Part shown: one piece after another, positions 1-7,200 of the stretch
How positions within the stretch are numbered: position 1 is the first letter of the stretch
Layout: every line of letters begins with the position of its first letter
From: CBFHSD01 sp965658375
GTDB lineage: Bacteria; Bacteroidota; Bacteroidia; Flavobacteriales_G; Salibacteraceae
Direction of reading: 5' to 3'
DNA: 12,803 nt
Assembly (NCBI GenBank): GCA_965658375.1
Contig: CBFHSD010000056.1
Coordinates: 1-12,803, forward strand
The notes under the pieces: generated by a model
Seen by the model: the letters and a program-made list of their open reading frames with translations, nothing else
Database searches by the model: none
Told to the model about the DNA's origin: nothing
Position numbers and translations under genes: made by a program

Positions 1-37
1 CAAGAGTGAAGTAAGCAAGGAACTTATTGTTTTTCAT
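1..37 (-). CDS. Possible 5' end of a further gene, cut by window edge
   Basis: On the minus strand an ATG at 37-35 opens a frame that reads MKNNKFLAYFTL and stays open to base 1. It would overlap the end of rfbC by 14 bases. The basic start followed by a hydrophobic stretch could begin a signal peptide or a membrane segment, but only 12 codons are visible. No ribosome binding site stands out. Gene overlaps of this size are common within operons, and a sugar-nucleotide or polysaccharide gene would fit after rfbC, but nothing in these codons identifies a product. It may equally be a chance open frame. Confidence 0.28.
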   Translation of the reverse strand, partial: MKNNKFLAYFTL

Positions 38-581
38 ATATAAAAGGACTTTCAATATTTTTTAAAAGAGGCAGACGTTCGTCTTTCTCTGAAAGAATAG
101 GGGAGTCAACTTCCCAATCTATATTTAGTTCGGAATCATTCCAAATCACGCCACCCTCAGATGCTTTATTGTACAAGTTACTGCACTTGTAACTAAAGAT
201 AGTTTCATCCTCAAGTGTTACAAATCCATGACCAAAACCCACAGGTACATAAAGCTGGTGTTTATTTTCTCCGCTTAGCTTGGCTTTATAGGTTTGTTTA
301 AAAGTGGGCGAACCCTTCCTAAGGTCTACAACCACGTCAACTACAGCTCCTTGCAGTACGCGAACAAGTTTGGCTTGCCCATAAGGCGGTGCTTGAAAGT
401 GCAAACCGCGAACTACATTTTTTTGAGAAAGGGACTCGTTACCTTGCACGAAATTGACATCAATTCCTTTTGCATGATAGGTACTTGAGTTGAAAGTTTC
501 GTAAAAATATCCCCTGTCGTCTTGAAAAACGGTGGGTTCAATGAGTTTCAAACCGGGCATCGGTTCTTCAATAATTCGCAT
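24..581 (-). CDS. rfbC: dTDP-4-dehydrorhamnose 3,5-epimerase (RmlC)
   Basis: This 185-residue cytosolic cupin enzyme converts dTDP-4-dehydro-6-deoxyglucose to dTDP-4-dehydro-rhamnose, the third step of dTDP-L-rhamnose synthesis for surface polysaccharide. Seen in the sequence: the N-terminal DDRGYFYETF (21-30) that contacts the nucleotide sugar, the VVRGLHFQ block with R59 and the catalytic base H61, the VPVGFGHGF cupin strand (112-120), the catalytic Tyr in FSYKCSN (Y131), and the late SEKDERLPLL with the Asp that pairs with the His (D167). Length is the family norm, so the gene is complete. The ATG at 581 lies 18 bases after a TACATTTG promoter box, supporting its own transcription. The upstream gene on the same strand ends 87 bases away. 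No other rhamnose-pathway gene (rfbA, rfbB, rfbD) is visible here; they may lie beyond the left edge. Confidence 0.96.
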   Translation of the reverse strand: MRIIEEPMPGLKLIEPTVFQDDRGYFYETFNSSTYHAKGIDVNFVQGNESLSQKNVVRGLHFQAPPYGQAKLVRVLQGAVVDVVVDLRKGSPTFKQTYKAKLSGENKHQLYVPVGFGHGFVTLEDETIFSYKCSNLYNKASEGGVIWNDSELNIDWEVDSPILSEKDERLPLLKNIESPFIYEKQ

Positions 582-598
582 AATAGACCTCGTTTACA

Positions 599-606
599 CA
601 AATGTA
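599..606 (-). promoter_or_regulatory. Putative Bacteroidota -7 promoter box of rfbC
   Basis: The minus strand reads TACATTTG, a full match to the TAnnTTTG -7 consensus of the Bacteroidota main sigma factor. It sits 17 bases before the rfbC ATG, which would give a leader of roughly 10 bases. No good TTG/TTTG -33 element is seen 19-21 bases further upstream, so the call rests on the -7 box and its position. Confidence 0.42.
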
Positions 607-668
607 TTGTATCAACAGTAGTTTCTACTCTCAGGTAAATACAGTTTTGAACAATCTATTTTGATGAT

Positions 669-1607
669 CTAAAAATCATCTTTATGGTTAGAATGCCATT
701 TGAAGAGCTTTCTTTGATTTTTAAACGAACTCATATCTACAATGTACTTGCTTCTATCGTGAGAGAGTATGTCGTTCAAATTATCTTGGTTTGGCAAATG
801 CGAGTTAATCTGTTCATGAGCTAGATAGAAAACTCCAATAAAGCTGAGGCAGTGCAATGCCGTGGCATTTTTTTGGTTTTCAGGGTAATCTAAATCATGT
901 AACATCTGCAAGAGTGCACCAGTCTCGGTTTCTAGTAAAGTTCTGCTGTCTGAAAAAGACTGCATGGTAATTAAGGTTTGATGGCTGGCACTCAAATCAT
1001 CATAGACATCGAGTATGTCATCTCCAATTTGGGCTAAGGCGCCAAACTGAAACATGAAATCTTTTTCTTTTTGGCCAATGTTATGACTCAATAAAGCTTG
1101 AGACAACAAAAAGGCGTGACCACATTTATTGAAAGTGATTTCTCGCAGTTGGGCAAGGCTTAAGGGGATTTTACTTTGCTGTATAGCGCTGTAGTTATGG
1201 TGTTTAAATGTTATGTCAAATTGCTGATCGAAGGCTTTATTCCAAGTTCTAACCTTCTTCGCTTTGTTTTGTAGATGGTGAAGTAAATCTACCTTTTGGG
1301 TATTGTTTTCACTCTCACTTCTGTCGCTAATATCGTCCATGAGGGCAGAACCCATAGCCAGCAAAGTCAATAATTCTCTTTCTTGATTATTCAAGGGTGT
1401 TCCTCTTAAAAGGGCAGATGTCTCACCAATAGCCAAAGGAACCTGCAACGTATAGTTCTGAATTTTTCGACTATCAGACTTTTCTAGTACATTTTGAAAG
1501 TCTATACCCGTTTCTTTCAATACTTGTTGGTAGTAGGCGCGACAAAAAGCTTTTTGAGTTTTTATGGCCTTTAGAAGTTGAAGAAAGGTTTGTGCAGTTT
1601 GAATCAT
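669..1607 (-). CDS. Divergent class I isoprenoid synthase-like protein
   Basis: The protein has 312 residues from the ATG at 1607, is largely helical and has no signal peptide. It carries two aspartate-rich motifs at trans-prenyltransferase-like spacing: DDISD (91-95) and GDDILD (195-200, followed by VYDD). Between them, NKCGHAF (160-166) resembles the K(T/S)G block of isoprenyl diphosphate synthases. These motifs bind Mg-diphosphate in the family, so a diphosphate-dependent isoprenoid reaction is likely. The N-terminal GGKRxRP and the RRG arginines normally following the first DDxxD are missing, so ordinary chain elongation is doubtful; a terpene-cyclase-like, transferase or non-catalytic role is possible. 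An in-frame TTG at 1622 would add five residues, but it lies in the T-tract of the lpdA terminator, so ATG is preferred. Fold class is moderately certain; substrate is unknown. Confidence 0.72.
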   Translation of the reverse strand: MIQTAQTFLQLLKAIKTQKAFCRAYYQQVLKETGIDFQNVLEKSDSRKIQNYTLQVPLAIGETSALLRGTPLNNQERELLTLLAMGSALMDDISDRSESENNTQKVDLLHHLQNKAKKVRTWNKAFDQQFDITFKHHNYSAIQQSKIPLSLAQLREITFNKCGHAFLLSQALLSHNIGQKEKDFMFQFGALAQIGDDILDVYDDLSASHQTLITMQSFSDSRTLLETETGALLQMLHDLDYPENQKNATALHCLSFIGVFYLAHEQINSHLPNQDNLNDILSHDRSKYIVDMSSFKNQRKLFKWHSNHKDDF

Positions 1608-1620
1608 GAAAATATAGGGC

Positions 1621-1648
1621 AAAAAAAACCGACCACTAAGGGTCGGTT
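1621..1648 (-). terminator. Rho-independent terminator of lpdA
   Basis: Bases 1627-1648 form a perfect 8-bp inverted repeat, AACCGACC / GGTCGGTT, around a six-base loop. Read on the minus strand the stem is followed by a run of T (complement of the eight A at 1621-1628, two of which pair in the stem). It lies 20 bases after the lpdA stop and points in the direction of lpdA transcription. It should separate lpdA from the isoprenoid-synthase-like gene, whose ATG is only 13 bases beyond the T-run. Confidence 0.82.
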
Positions 1649-1667
1649 ATGTTTTCAATTTTGATTC

Positions 1668-3056
1668 TTACAAGTGTATACACTCATCGTAGGCTTCAGC
1701 AGCAGCTTCCATAATGGCTTCACTCATTGTAGGGTGAGGATGAACAGTGCTGATGATTTCATGACCGGTAGTTTCTAACTTTCTTATAGAAACCAATTCG
1801 GCAACCATTTCAGTTACATTGTATCCAATCATATGTCCACCTATGAGCTCTCCATATTTTGCATCAAAAATAAGTTTTACGAAACCTTCTTTATGATTGG
1901 CGGCAGATGCTTTACCAGATGCACTGAATGGGAACTTACCAATTTTAATATCTAGGCCTTGTTCTTTCGCTTGTTTTTCTGTCATACCAACAGAAGCAAT
2001 TTCTGGTGTCGTATAGGTACAGCCAGGAATGTTTGCATAATCAAGTTTTTGAGGATTCATTCCTGCCATTTTCTCTACACAAATGATTCCTTCGTGAGAA
2101 GCAACGTGCGCCAATGCTGGACCAGGTACACAATCTCCAATAGCGTATACAGAAGGGATGTTTGTTTGATAGTAGTCATTTACCATGATTTTGCCTTTAT
2201 CTGTGGCAATACCAACATCTTCAAGGCCTATGCCTTCAAGATTAGCAACAACTCCTACAGCAGAAAGAACAACATCACACTCAATTACTTCTTCGCCCTT
2301 TTTGGTTTTAACCGTTACTTTACAGCCATCTCCAGAAGTATCTACAGACTCAACTGAGCTGTTAGTCATTACTTTCATTCCCATTTTCTTGAATGAACGA
2401 CCCAATTGCTTGGAAACGTCATCATCTTCAACAGGGACAATAGCTGGCATGTATTCTACCAAAGTAACTTCAGTACCCAAAGCTTGATAAATGTAAGCAA
2501 ACTCTGAACCAATGGCTCCAGAACCAACAATTACCATTTTATTAGGGCGCTCCTTAAGAACCATGGCATCTCTGTAACCTATGATTTTCTTTCCGTCTTG
2601 AGGTAAGTTTGGAAGAACTCTAGACCGAGCACCAGTAGCTAGAATTACATTTTTCGCTTCCACTTTTTCAGTAGAACCATCTTCTTTTGTTACTTCAATG
2701 CTTGTTCCATTCACGAGTTTACCAAAGCCCATGATGACATCAATTTTGTTCTTTTTCATCAAAAAAGAAACGCCATTGCTCATACCATTAGCAACATCTC
2801 TGCTTCTTCCAACAACTTTTGACATATCAAAGTCAAATTCTTTTGCTGATAGACCGTATTCATCTGCATGTTTCATGCTTTCATAAACGCTTGCAGACTT
2901 TAAGAGTGCTTTTGTTGGAATACATCCCCAGTTGAGGCAAATTCCACCAATGCTTTCTTTTTCGATGATTGCAGTTTTCATTCCAAGCTGAGAAGCTCTA
3001 ATTGCTGCAACATATCCACCTGGGCCGCTGCCCAGAACAACTAAATCGTATGCCAT
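1668..3056 (-). CDS. lpdA: Dihydrolipoyl dehydrogenase (E3)
   Basis: This 462-residue FAD flavoprotein re-oxidises dihydrolipoamide on the E2 subunits of pyruvate, 2-oxoglutarate or branched-chain 2-oxoacid dehydrogenases, or on glycine cleavage H protein, passing electrons to NAD. Seen: the FAD-binding GSGPGGY (9-15), the redox-active disulfide in GGICLNWGCIPTK (C40 and C45), the ATGAR segment (140-144), the NAD-binding GSGAIGSE (178-185), the second FAD motif AIGDC (305-309) and the C-terminal dimer-interface HPHPTMSE, whose H441 and E446 form the catalytic base pair. All motifs are intact and length is standard. No E1 or E2 gene is adjacent, so it probably serves several complexes from a stand-alone unit. 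A TAACTTTG promoter box lies before the ATG, and an intrinsic terminator follows the stop. Confidence 0.97.
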   Translation of the reverse strand: MAYDLVVLGSGPGGYVAAIRASQLGMKTAIIEKESIGGICLNWGCIPTKALLKSASVYESMKHADEYGLSAKEFDFDMSKVVGRSRDVANGMSNGVSFLMKKNKIDVIMGFGKLVNGTSIEVTKEDGSTEKVEAKNVILATGARSRVLPNLPQDGKKIIGYRDAMVLKERPNKMVIVGSGAIGSEFAYIYQALGTEVTLVEYMPAIVPVEDDDVSKQLGRSFKKMGMKVMTNSSVESVDTSGDGCKVTVKTKKGEEVIECDVVLSAVGVVANLEGIGLEDVGIATDKGKIMVNDYYQTNIPSVYAIGDCVPGPALAHVASHEGIICVEKMAGMNPQKLDYANIPGCTYTTPEIASVGMTEKQAKEQGLDIKIGKFPFSASGKASAANHKEGFVKLIFDAKYGELIGGHMIGYNVTEMVAELVSIRKLETTGHEIISTVHPHPTMSEAIMEAAAEAYDECIHL

Positions 3057-3087
3057 TAAATTGTTATTTATGCTTTTTAAAGGTTTG

Positions 3088-3095
3088 CAAAGTTA
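3088..3095 (-). promoter_or_regulatory. Putative -7 promoter box of lpdA
   Basis: The minus strand reads TAACTTTG, matching the Bacteroidota TAnnTTTG -7 consensus. It ends 31 bases before the lpdA ATG at 3056. A TTG-type -33 element is not evident upstream, so the site is supported only by the -7 match and its place in the 127-base divergent spacer. Confidence 0.4.
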
Positions 3096-3155
3096 ATCTT
3101 TTGAAGATATTGTTTTTGATGATTTTATGTGAACTTTTTCTCATTGCGTAGCTTA

Positions 3156-3163
3156 TATATTTG
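3156..3163 (+). promoter_or_regulatory. Putative -7 promoter box of the DUF4389 gene
   Basis: TATATTTG matches the TAnnTTTG consensus and ends 20 bases before the ATG at 3184. A weak TGTG lies about 24 bases upstream (3128-3131). Together with the lpdA box on the other strand, it makes the 3057-3183 spacer a divergent promoter region. Confidence 0.42.
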
Positions 3164-3183
3164 CATCAGCAAATTGGATATAA

Positions 3184-3759
3184 ATGAAGCTAGAAATTGT
3201 TCATCAGAAATTATACAACAGAGGAGAATTGTTGCTTAGAACATTCTTTGGAGGATTGTACATTGTTTTGCCTCATATCCTCGTGCTCATACCGCTTTTA
3301 ATCTATGGTTGGTTGCTCTGGGTTTATGGTACGTTTTACGCTCTTTTAAAAGGGGAGTTACCTCATTCATACCGTTCCTTTTTTACCCGATTGATGGAGT
3401 GGGGTATCCGATTGCATTTATCAGTGTACAACATGAAAGATGGCTACCCGAAATTTGGTTTGAACCATAGAAATACTCAGTTTGATTTTGCCTTTGAAAT
3501 CAATGATGTGAAACGAAGTGCTGTTCTCCTCAGGTTTTTAATAGGACCGATTCTGCTAATACCTCATTTTATTGTTCTTTCAATCCTTGGCCATATTGGT
3601 TTAACTTTAGTGTTTGTTGCCTTTATTATTGTGCTTTTTACAAGAACATATCCAGAAGGCTTATTCAATATTCAAGTGGGATACTTAAAATGGGTTTTAC
3701 GCATTGCCGAATATGTACTCTATTTTGGAAAGGAGTATCCATATTTTGGATTGAATTAA
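3184..3759 (+). CDS. DUF4389 domain membrane protein
   Basis: The protein has 191 residues with two hydrophobic stretches, about 21-55 and 115-152, each long enough for one or two membrane segments; no cleavable signal peptide is evident. The C-terminal block FTRTYPEGLFNIQVGYLKW followed by a YP-x-F end is the signature I associate with DUF4389, a family of unknown biochemical function. The two halves are homologous: residues 17-94 and 114-191 both run from LLR through a PH..VL hydrophobic block to a closing YP(K/Y)FGLN. Functions cannot be assigned from sequence. The ATG is preceded directly by an in-frame TAA at 3181, fixing the start region. Its TAA stop overlaps the stop of the opposing S4 gene. 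Confidence 0.85.
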   Translation: MKLEIVHQKLYNRGELLLRTFFGGLYIVLPHILVLIPLLIYGWLLWVYGTFYALLKGELPHSYRSFFTRLMEWGIRLHLSVYNMKDGYPKFGLNHRNTQFDFAFEINDVKRSAVLLRFLIGPILLIPHFIVLSILGHIGLTLVFVAFIIVLFTRTYPEGLFNIQVGYLKWVLRIAEYVLYFGKEYPYFGLN

Positions 3760-4145
3760 TCTTCCCATTCTTCCCAATCCCAACCTTCTGTAAAGCCGTC
3801 AATATCTCTGCGATCTTTCTTTGTAGGGCGCCCCGTACCTTTTGCGCGATTGTACATTAACTTGGCGTTGAGAATATCTAGCTTTTCCAATTCTGCGGCT
3901 GAGGTAACCTCTTTTACATAGTCGGGTACGAGCTTAGCACCCAATCTGCTTTTTGGTATTTGAAGCACTTTAAAACTGTAAATTATTGGGCCTTTTTTAA
4001 CGTCTACAACCTCTCCAATTTTCATCTCCCTAGATGGTTTAATAGGTGTTCCCTTCATAAGAAACTTGTTGTTTTTAGCTGCTGTTGTAGCTAAACTTCG
4101 TGTTTTGAAAACACGCATACACCATAAGTATTTATCAACCCTCAT
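3756..4145 (-). CDS. hslR: S4-domain RNA-binding protein, Hsp15 (HslR) family
   Basis: The protein has 129 residues. The N-terminal RVDKYLWCMRVFKTRSLA (2-19) starts an S4 RNA-binding domain of about 60 residues, and the late GRPTKKDRR (105-113) is the basic tail motif of the Hsp15 family. E. coli Hsp15 (133 residues) binds free 50S subunits that still carry a nascent chain-tRNA and helps recycle them; a similar ribosome-rescue role is inferred. The final residues are acidic and tryptophan-rich (GWDWEEWED), unlike the basic end of the E. coli protein. The ATG at 4145 lies 55 bases from the divergent start at 4201. No convincing -7 box was found on this strand. Family assignment is firm; the symbol follows the family name rather than proven orthology. 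Confidence 0.88.
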   Translation of the reverse strand: MRVDKYLWCMRVFKTRSLATTAAKNNKFLMKGTPIKPSREMKIGEVVDVKKGPIIYSFKVLQIPKSRLGAKLVPDYVKEVTSAAELEKLDILNAKLMYNRAKGTGRPTKKDRRDIDGFTEGWDWEEWED

Positions 4146-4156
4146 TTATCTAACAC

Positions 4157-4185
4157 TTTGCAACCAACCAATTTGAGTAATTTTC
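4157..4185 (+). promoter_or_regulatory. Possible promoter of the PKD protein gene
   Basis: A TTTG at 4157-4160 is followed after 17 bases by TAATTTTC at 4178-4185, one mismatch from the Bacteroidota TAnnTTTG -7 box. The pair lies 15 bases before the ATG at 4201 and would give a leader of around 10 bases. The 55-base spacer must also hold the start signals of the opposing S4 gene. Confidence 0.3.
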
Positions 4186-4200
4186 CGTCAATATTACAGA

Positions 4201-7200
4201 ATGCCCAAAACTTTTTCATACTCTTTTTCGATTATCGTCTGCATCTTCTTGTCTGTAGGCATTGGAAAGGTAAATGGGCAGGTCACGGCAAATTTTGGAG
4301 CAGTTTCTACAGGAGGGTGTTCGCCCTTTATAGCAGACTTTGTTGACTCTTCTTTTTCTACAACGGGGGGAATTGTTTATCGGTTCTGGGATTTTGGAAA
4401 TGGGAATACGGCTTCTGGAAACAATCCCACGGTTTCTGCAACGTATGGTCAAAGTGGTACCTATACCGTTACGCTTACAGTGAGCAACGGTTTTGACACA
4501 GCCACCATTACAAAAACGGCATACATTCATGTATTTGAATCACCAGTATCTTCTTTTACAAGTACCAGTACATTAATTGGTTGTGCACCTTTGAATATTC
4601 AATTCAACGGGCTAGCTCTGCCAGGTGATGCTCCTATTGTTTCTTATGTATGGGATTTTGGAGATGGTTCGCAACCAAGTTATTCTTTGAACCCGAGCCA
4701 TACGTACAACTTCACAGGCAATTTCAATGTAAGCTTAACTGCCATTGATGCCAATGGCTGTGAAAATACCTACACGCTCAATAATTATGTTCAGGTAGAA
4801 CCTAAACCCGTAGCAGCGATTAATACCGTTGGGCCGAAAGGCATTTGTCAAGCTCCACTCTTTGTTCAATATGTAAACAATAGCACGGGAACACCACCTT
4901 TGAGCTATTTCTGGGACTTAGGTAATGGAACAACTACAACCATTCCAACGCCATCGACCAATTACACGCAGAATGGGTTTTACAATGTTACTTTGGCAGT
5001 AGAGGATGGAAATGGATGCGTAGATACCTTGTACCGACCACATTACATAGCTATTGGATCAATCTTTGCAGATTTCAATGCACCTGATACTGTTTGCGCC
5101 AATAGCACGGTTCAGTTTTACAATAACAGTGGAGGAGGAGGTACTTATTCTTGGAATTTCGGGAATGGTTTAACAAGCAACTTAGAAGACCCAACTACGG
5201 TGTACACTGCTGGAGGGTTTTATACTGTCACCTTGATCATTTCATCCGGTTCACAATGCAGCGATACAATAAGCAAGCAGATTTATGTAGATGAAGTGAA
5301 CGCAGATTGGACGGTGAACCCTTCATACGGATGCGACCCTCCATTATTGGTTCAATTCACAGATCAATCTTTAGGTAATGTGGCTTCGTACCAATGGTAT
5401 TTTGGAAACCCTGTAGCAATGACAGGACCCATAAGTAATCCTTCGTCTCAGCAAAACCCAAGTTTTACCTTCATAATGCCTGGCAGTCATGATGATACCT
5501 TAATTGTAACATCGGCTTTCGGTTGTTTAGATACCACTATTAAGGTGGCTGATGTTATTGTGAGTGATTTAATAGTTGACTTTACTGAAACAGATAAAGA
5601 TGGCTGTGCGCCAATTCAGGTTGATTTTACCGATTTAACAACACCTCAAGACAGTATCTTGAGTTGGCATTGGGATTTTGATACAGGAGACACATCAATC
5701 CTCCAAAATCCAACATATACTTTTCAAAACCCAGGCATCTATGATGTGAGATTAACAGTCACAGATTCTTCTGGGTGTACGCATGAATTAATCAAGACCT
5801 TCAATTTCGGGAGTGTCCAAAATGCTTTTTTCGCTCCAGATACAACGCATTATTGCGCATCAGACACCGTTACGTTTAATAACCTTTCTACCGATACAAG
5901 TTTAATTACAACCTATACATGGAGAATGGGAGACGGGGGTTCTACAAGTAATTTTGGAGCCGATTACACCTTTGGAGACACCGGCTGGATGGAGGTGATG
6001 CTCATAGTTGATTACTACGGCTGCCTAGATTCTTTCGCGCTGGATAGTACAGTATACATTATGGGGCCACATGCCGCATTGGATGTTCAATACAACTGCG
6101 TAAACCATCTAGATGTTCAGTTTACCTCAGGTCTTGCAGGTGCAACTAGTTTTTGGTGGGATTTTGGAGACACCACAGCCATTGATTCTGTAAATCCGAA
6201 TCCTTTGCATTCCTATGCCCACAAGAATATATATGGTTTTAGCTTCTACGCAGAAGATTCTACAACAGGATGTACCGCTTCTTTCGAAGACACCGTCATT
6301 TTGCGGATACCCGAGGCAGTCATCCTGCTCAATGATTCTGCATTTTGTACTCCCGCTACAGTTGTGTTTAATGGAAATCAGAGTGTTGATGGAACCAGTT
6401 TTGAATGGGATTATGGATTGGGAGGTTTGAATTTTGTTGGTGGCAGTGTGGCAAGTCACCCGTATTCTAATGCTGGAACGTATACCGTTTGGCTTAAGGT
6501 AGAAGACGACAATGGTTGTATAGATTCAACTTCAAAGTCTTTTAAGCTCTACGATCCGTACGCAGATTTTAGTGCAGATACCCTTTGGGGTTGTAAAGGA
6601 TTGAATGTGAATTTCACCGATCAGTCACTTTCTGATACAGCCATCGCTTCTTATTTATGGACAGTAAACAATGTTCCTTTTTCTACGCAAGCGAATCCAA
6701 CGCATATTTTCACAAATGCTCCGAATGTTTATAGCATTGGATTACTTATTACAGATACGCTAGGTTGCACCGATTACACGAAGAAAGATGCCTACATAGA
6801 AACTACCCAGCCACCTTCATATTATTACGTTTTTCCAACCAACCTGTGCTTGGGAGATACGGCAGATTTCGCGAATGTTCCTACTGCACCAGGTTACCAG
6901 TATTATTATGACTTTGGAGATGGCTTCTCCAGTACAAATGCTGCACCAGATCATCCGTATTTCACCTCTGGCATCTATTTCCCTTCACTCACAATTACAG
7001 ATGTGAACGGCTGTGATTCTACTTATATTCGACCTGTGTATGTGTACGATGCACCTGATATGAGTATCTATGCCAATATTAGAGACACGAGCTGTTATCC
7101 GGCTAGAATTCAATTTACAGATACCATTGCAGATTCTACCGCACTCAATTGGCAATGGTTTTTTGGAGATAGTTCCAGTCCCGTATTCACTTATAGTCCC

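Noticed and set aside
663..680. Inverted repeat GATGAT/ATCATC over the stop of the isoprenoid-synthase-like gene as a terminator
   Set aside because: The six-base stem is AT-rich, no T-run follows on the minus strand, and the repeat lies partly in coding sequence.
1608..1622. TTG at 1622 as start of the isoprenoid-synthase-like protein
   Set aside because: It falls in the T-run of the lpdA terminator, and an ATG lies five codons later; the extra residues add no family feature.
1959..2357. 132-codon plus-strand open frame inside lpdA
   Set aside because: It is fully antisense to a gene with every catalytic motif intact, its translation shows no recognisable domain, and a second open frame overlaps it in another phase, as expected for shadow frames.
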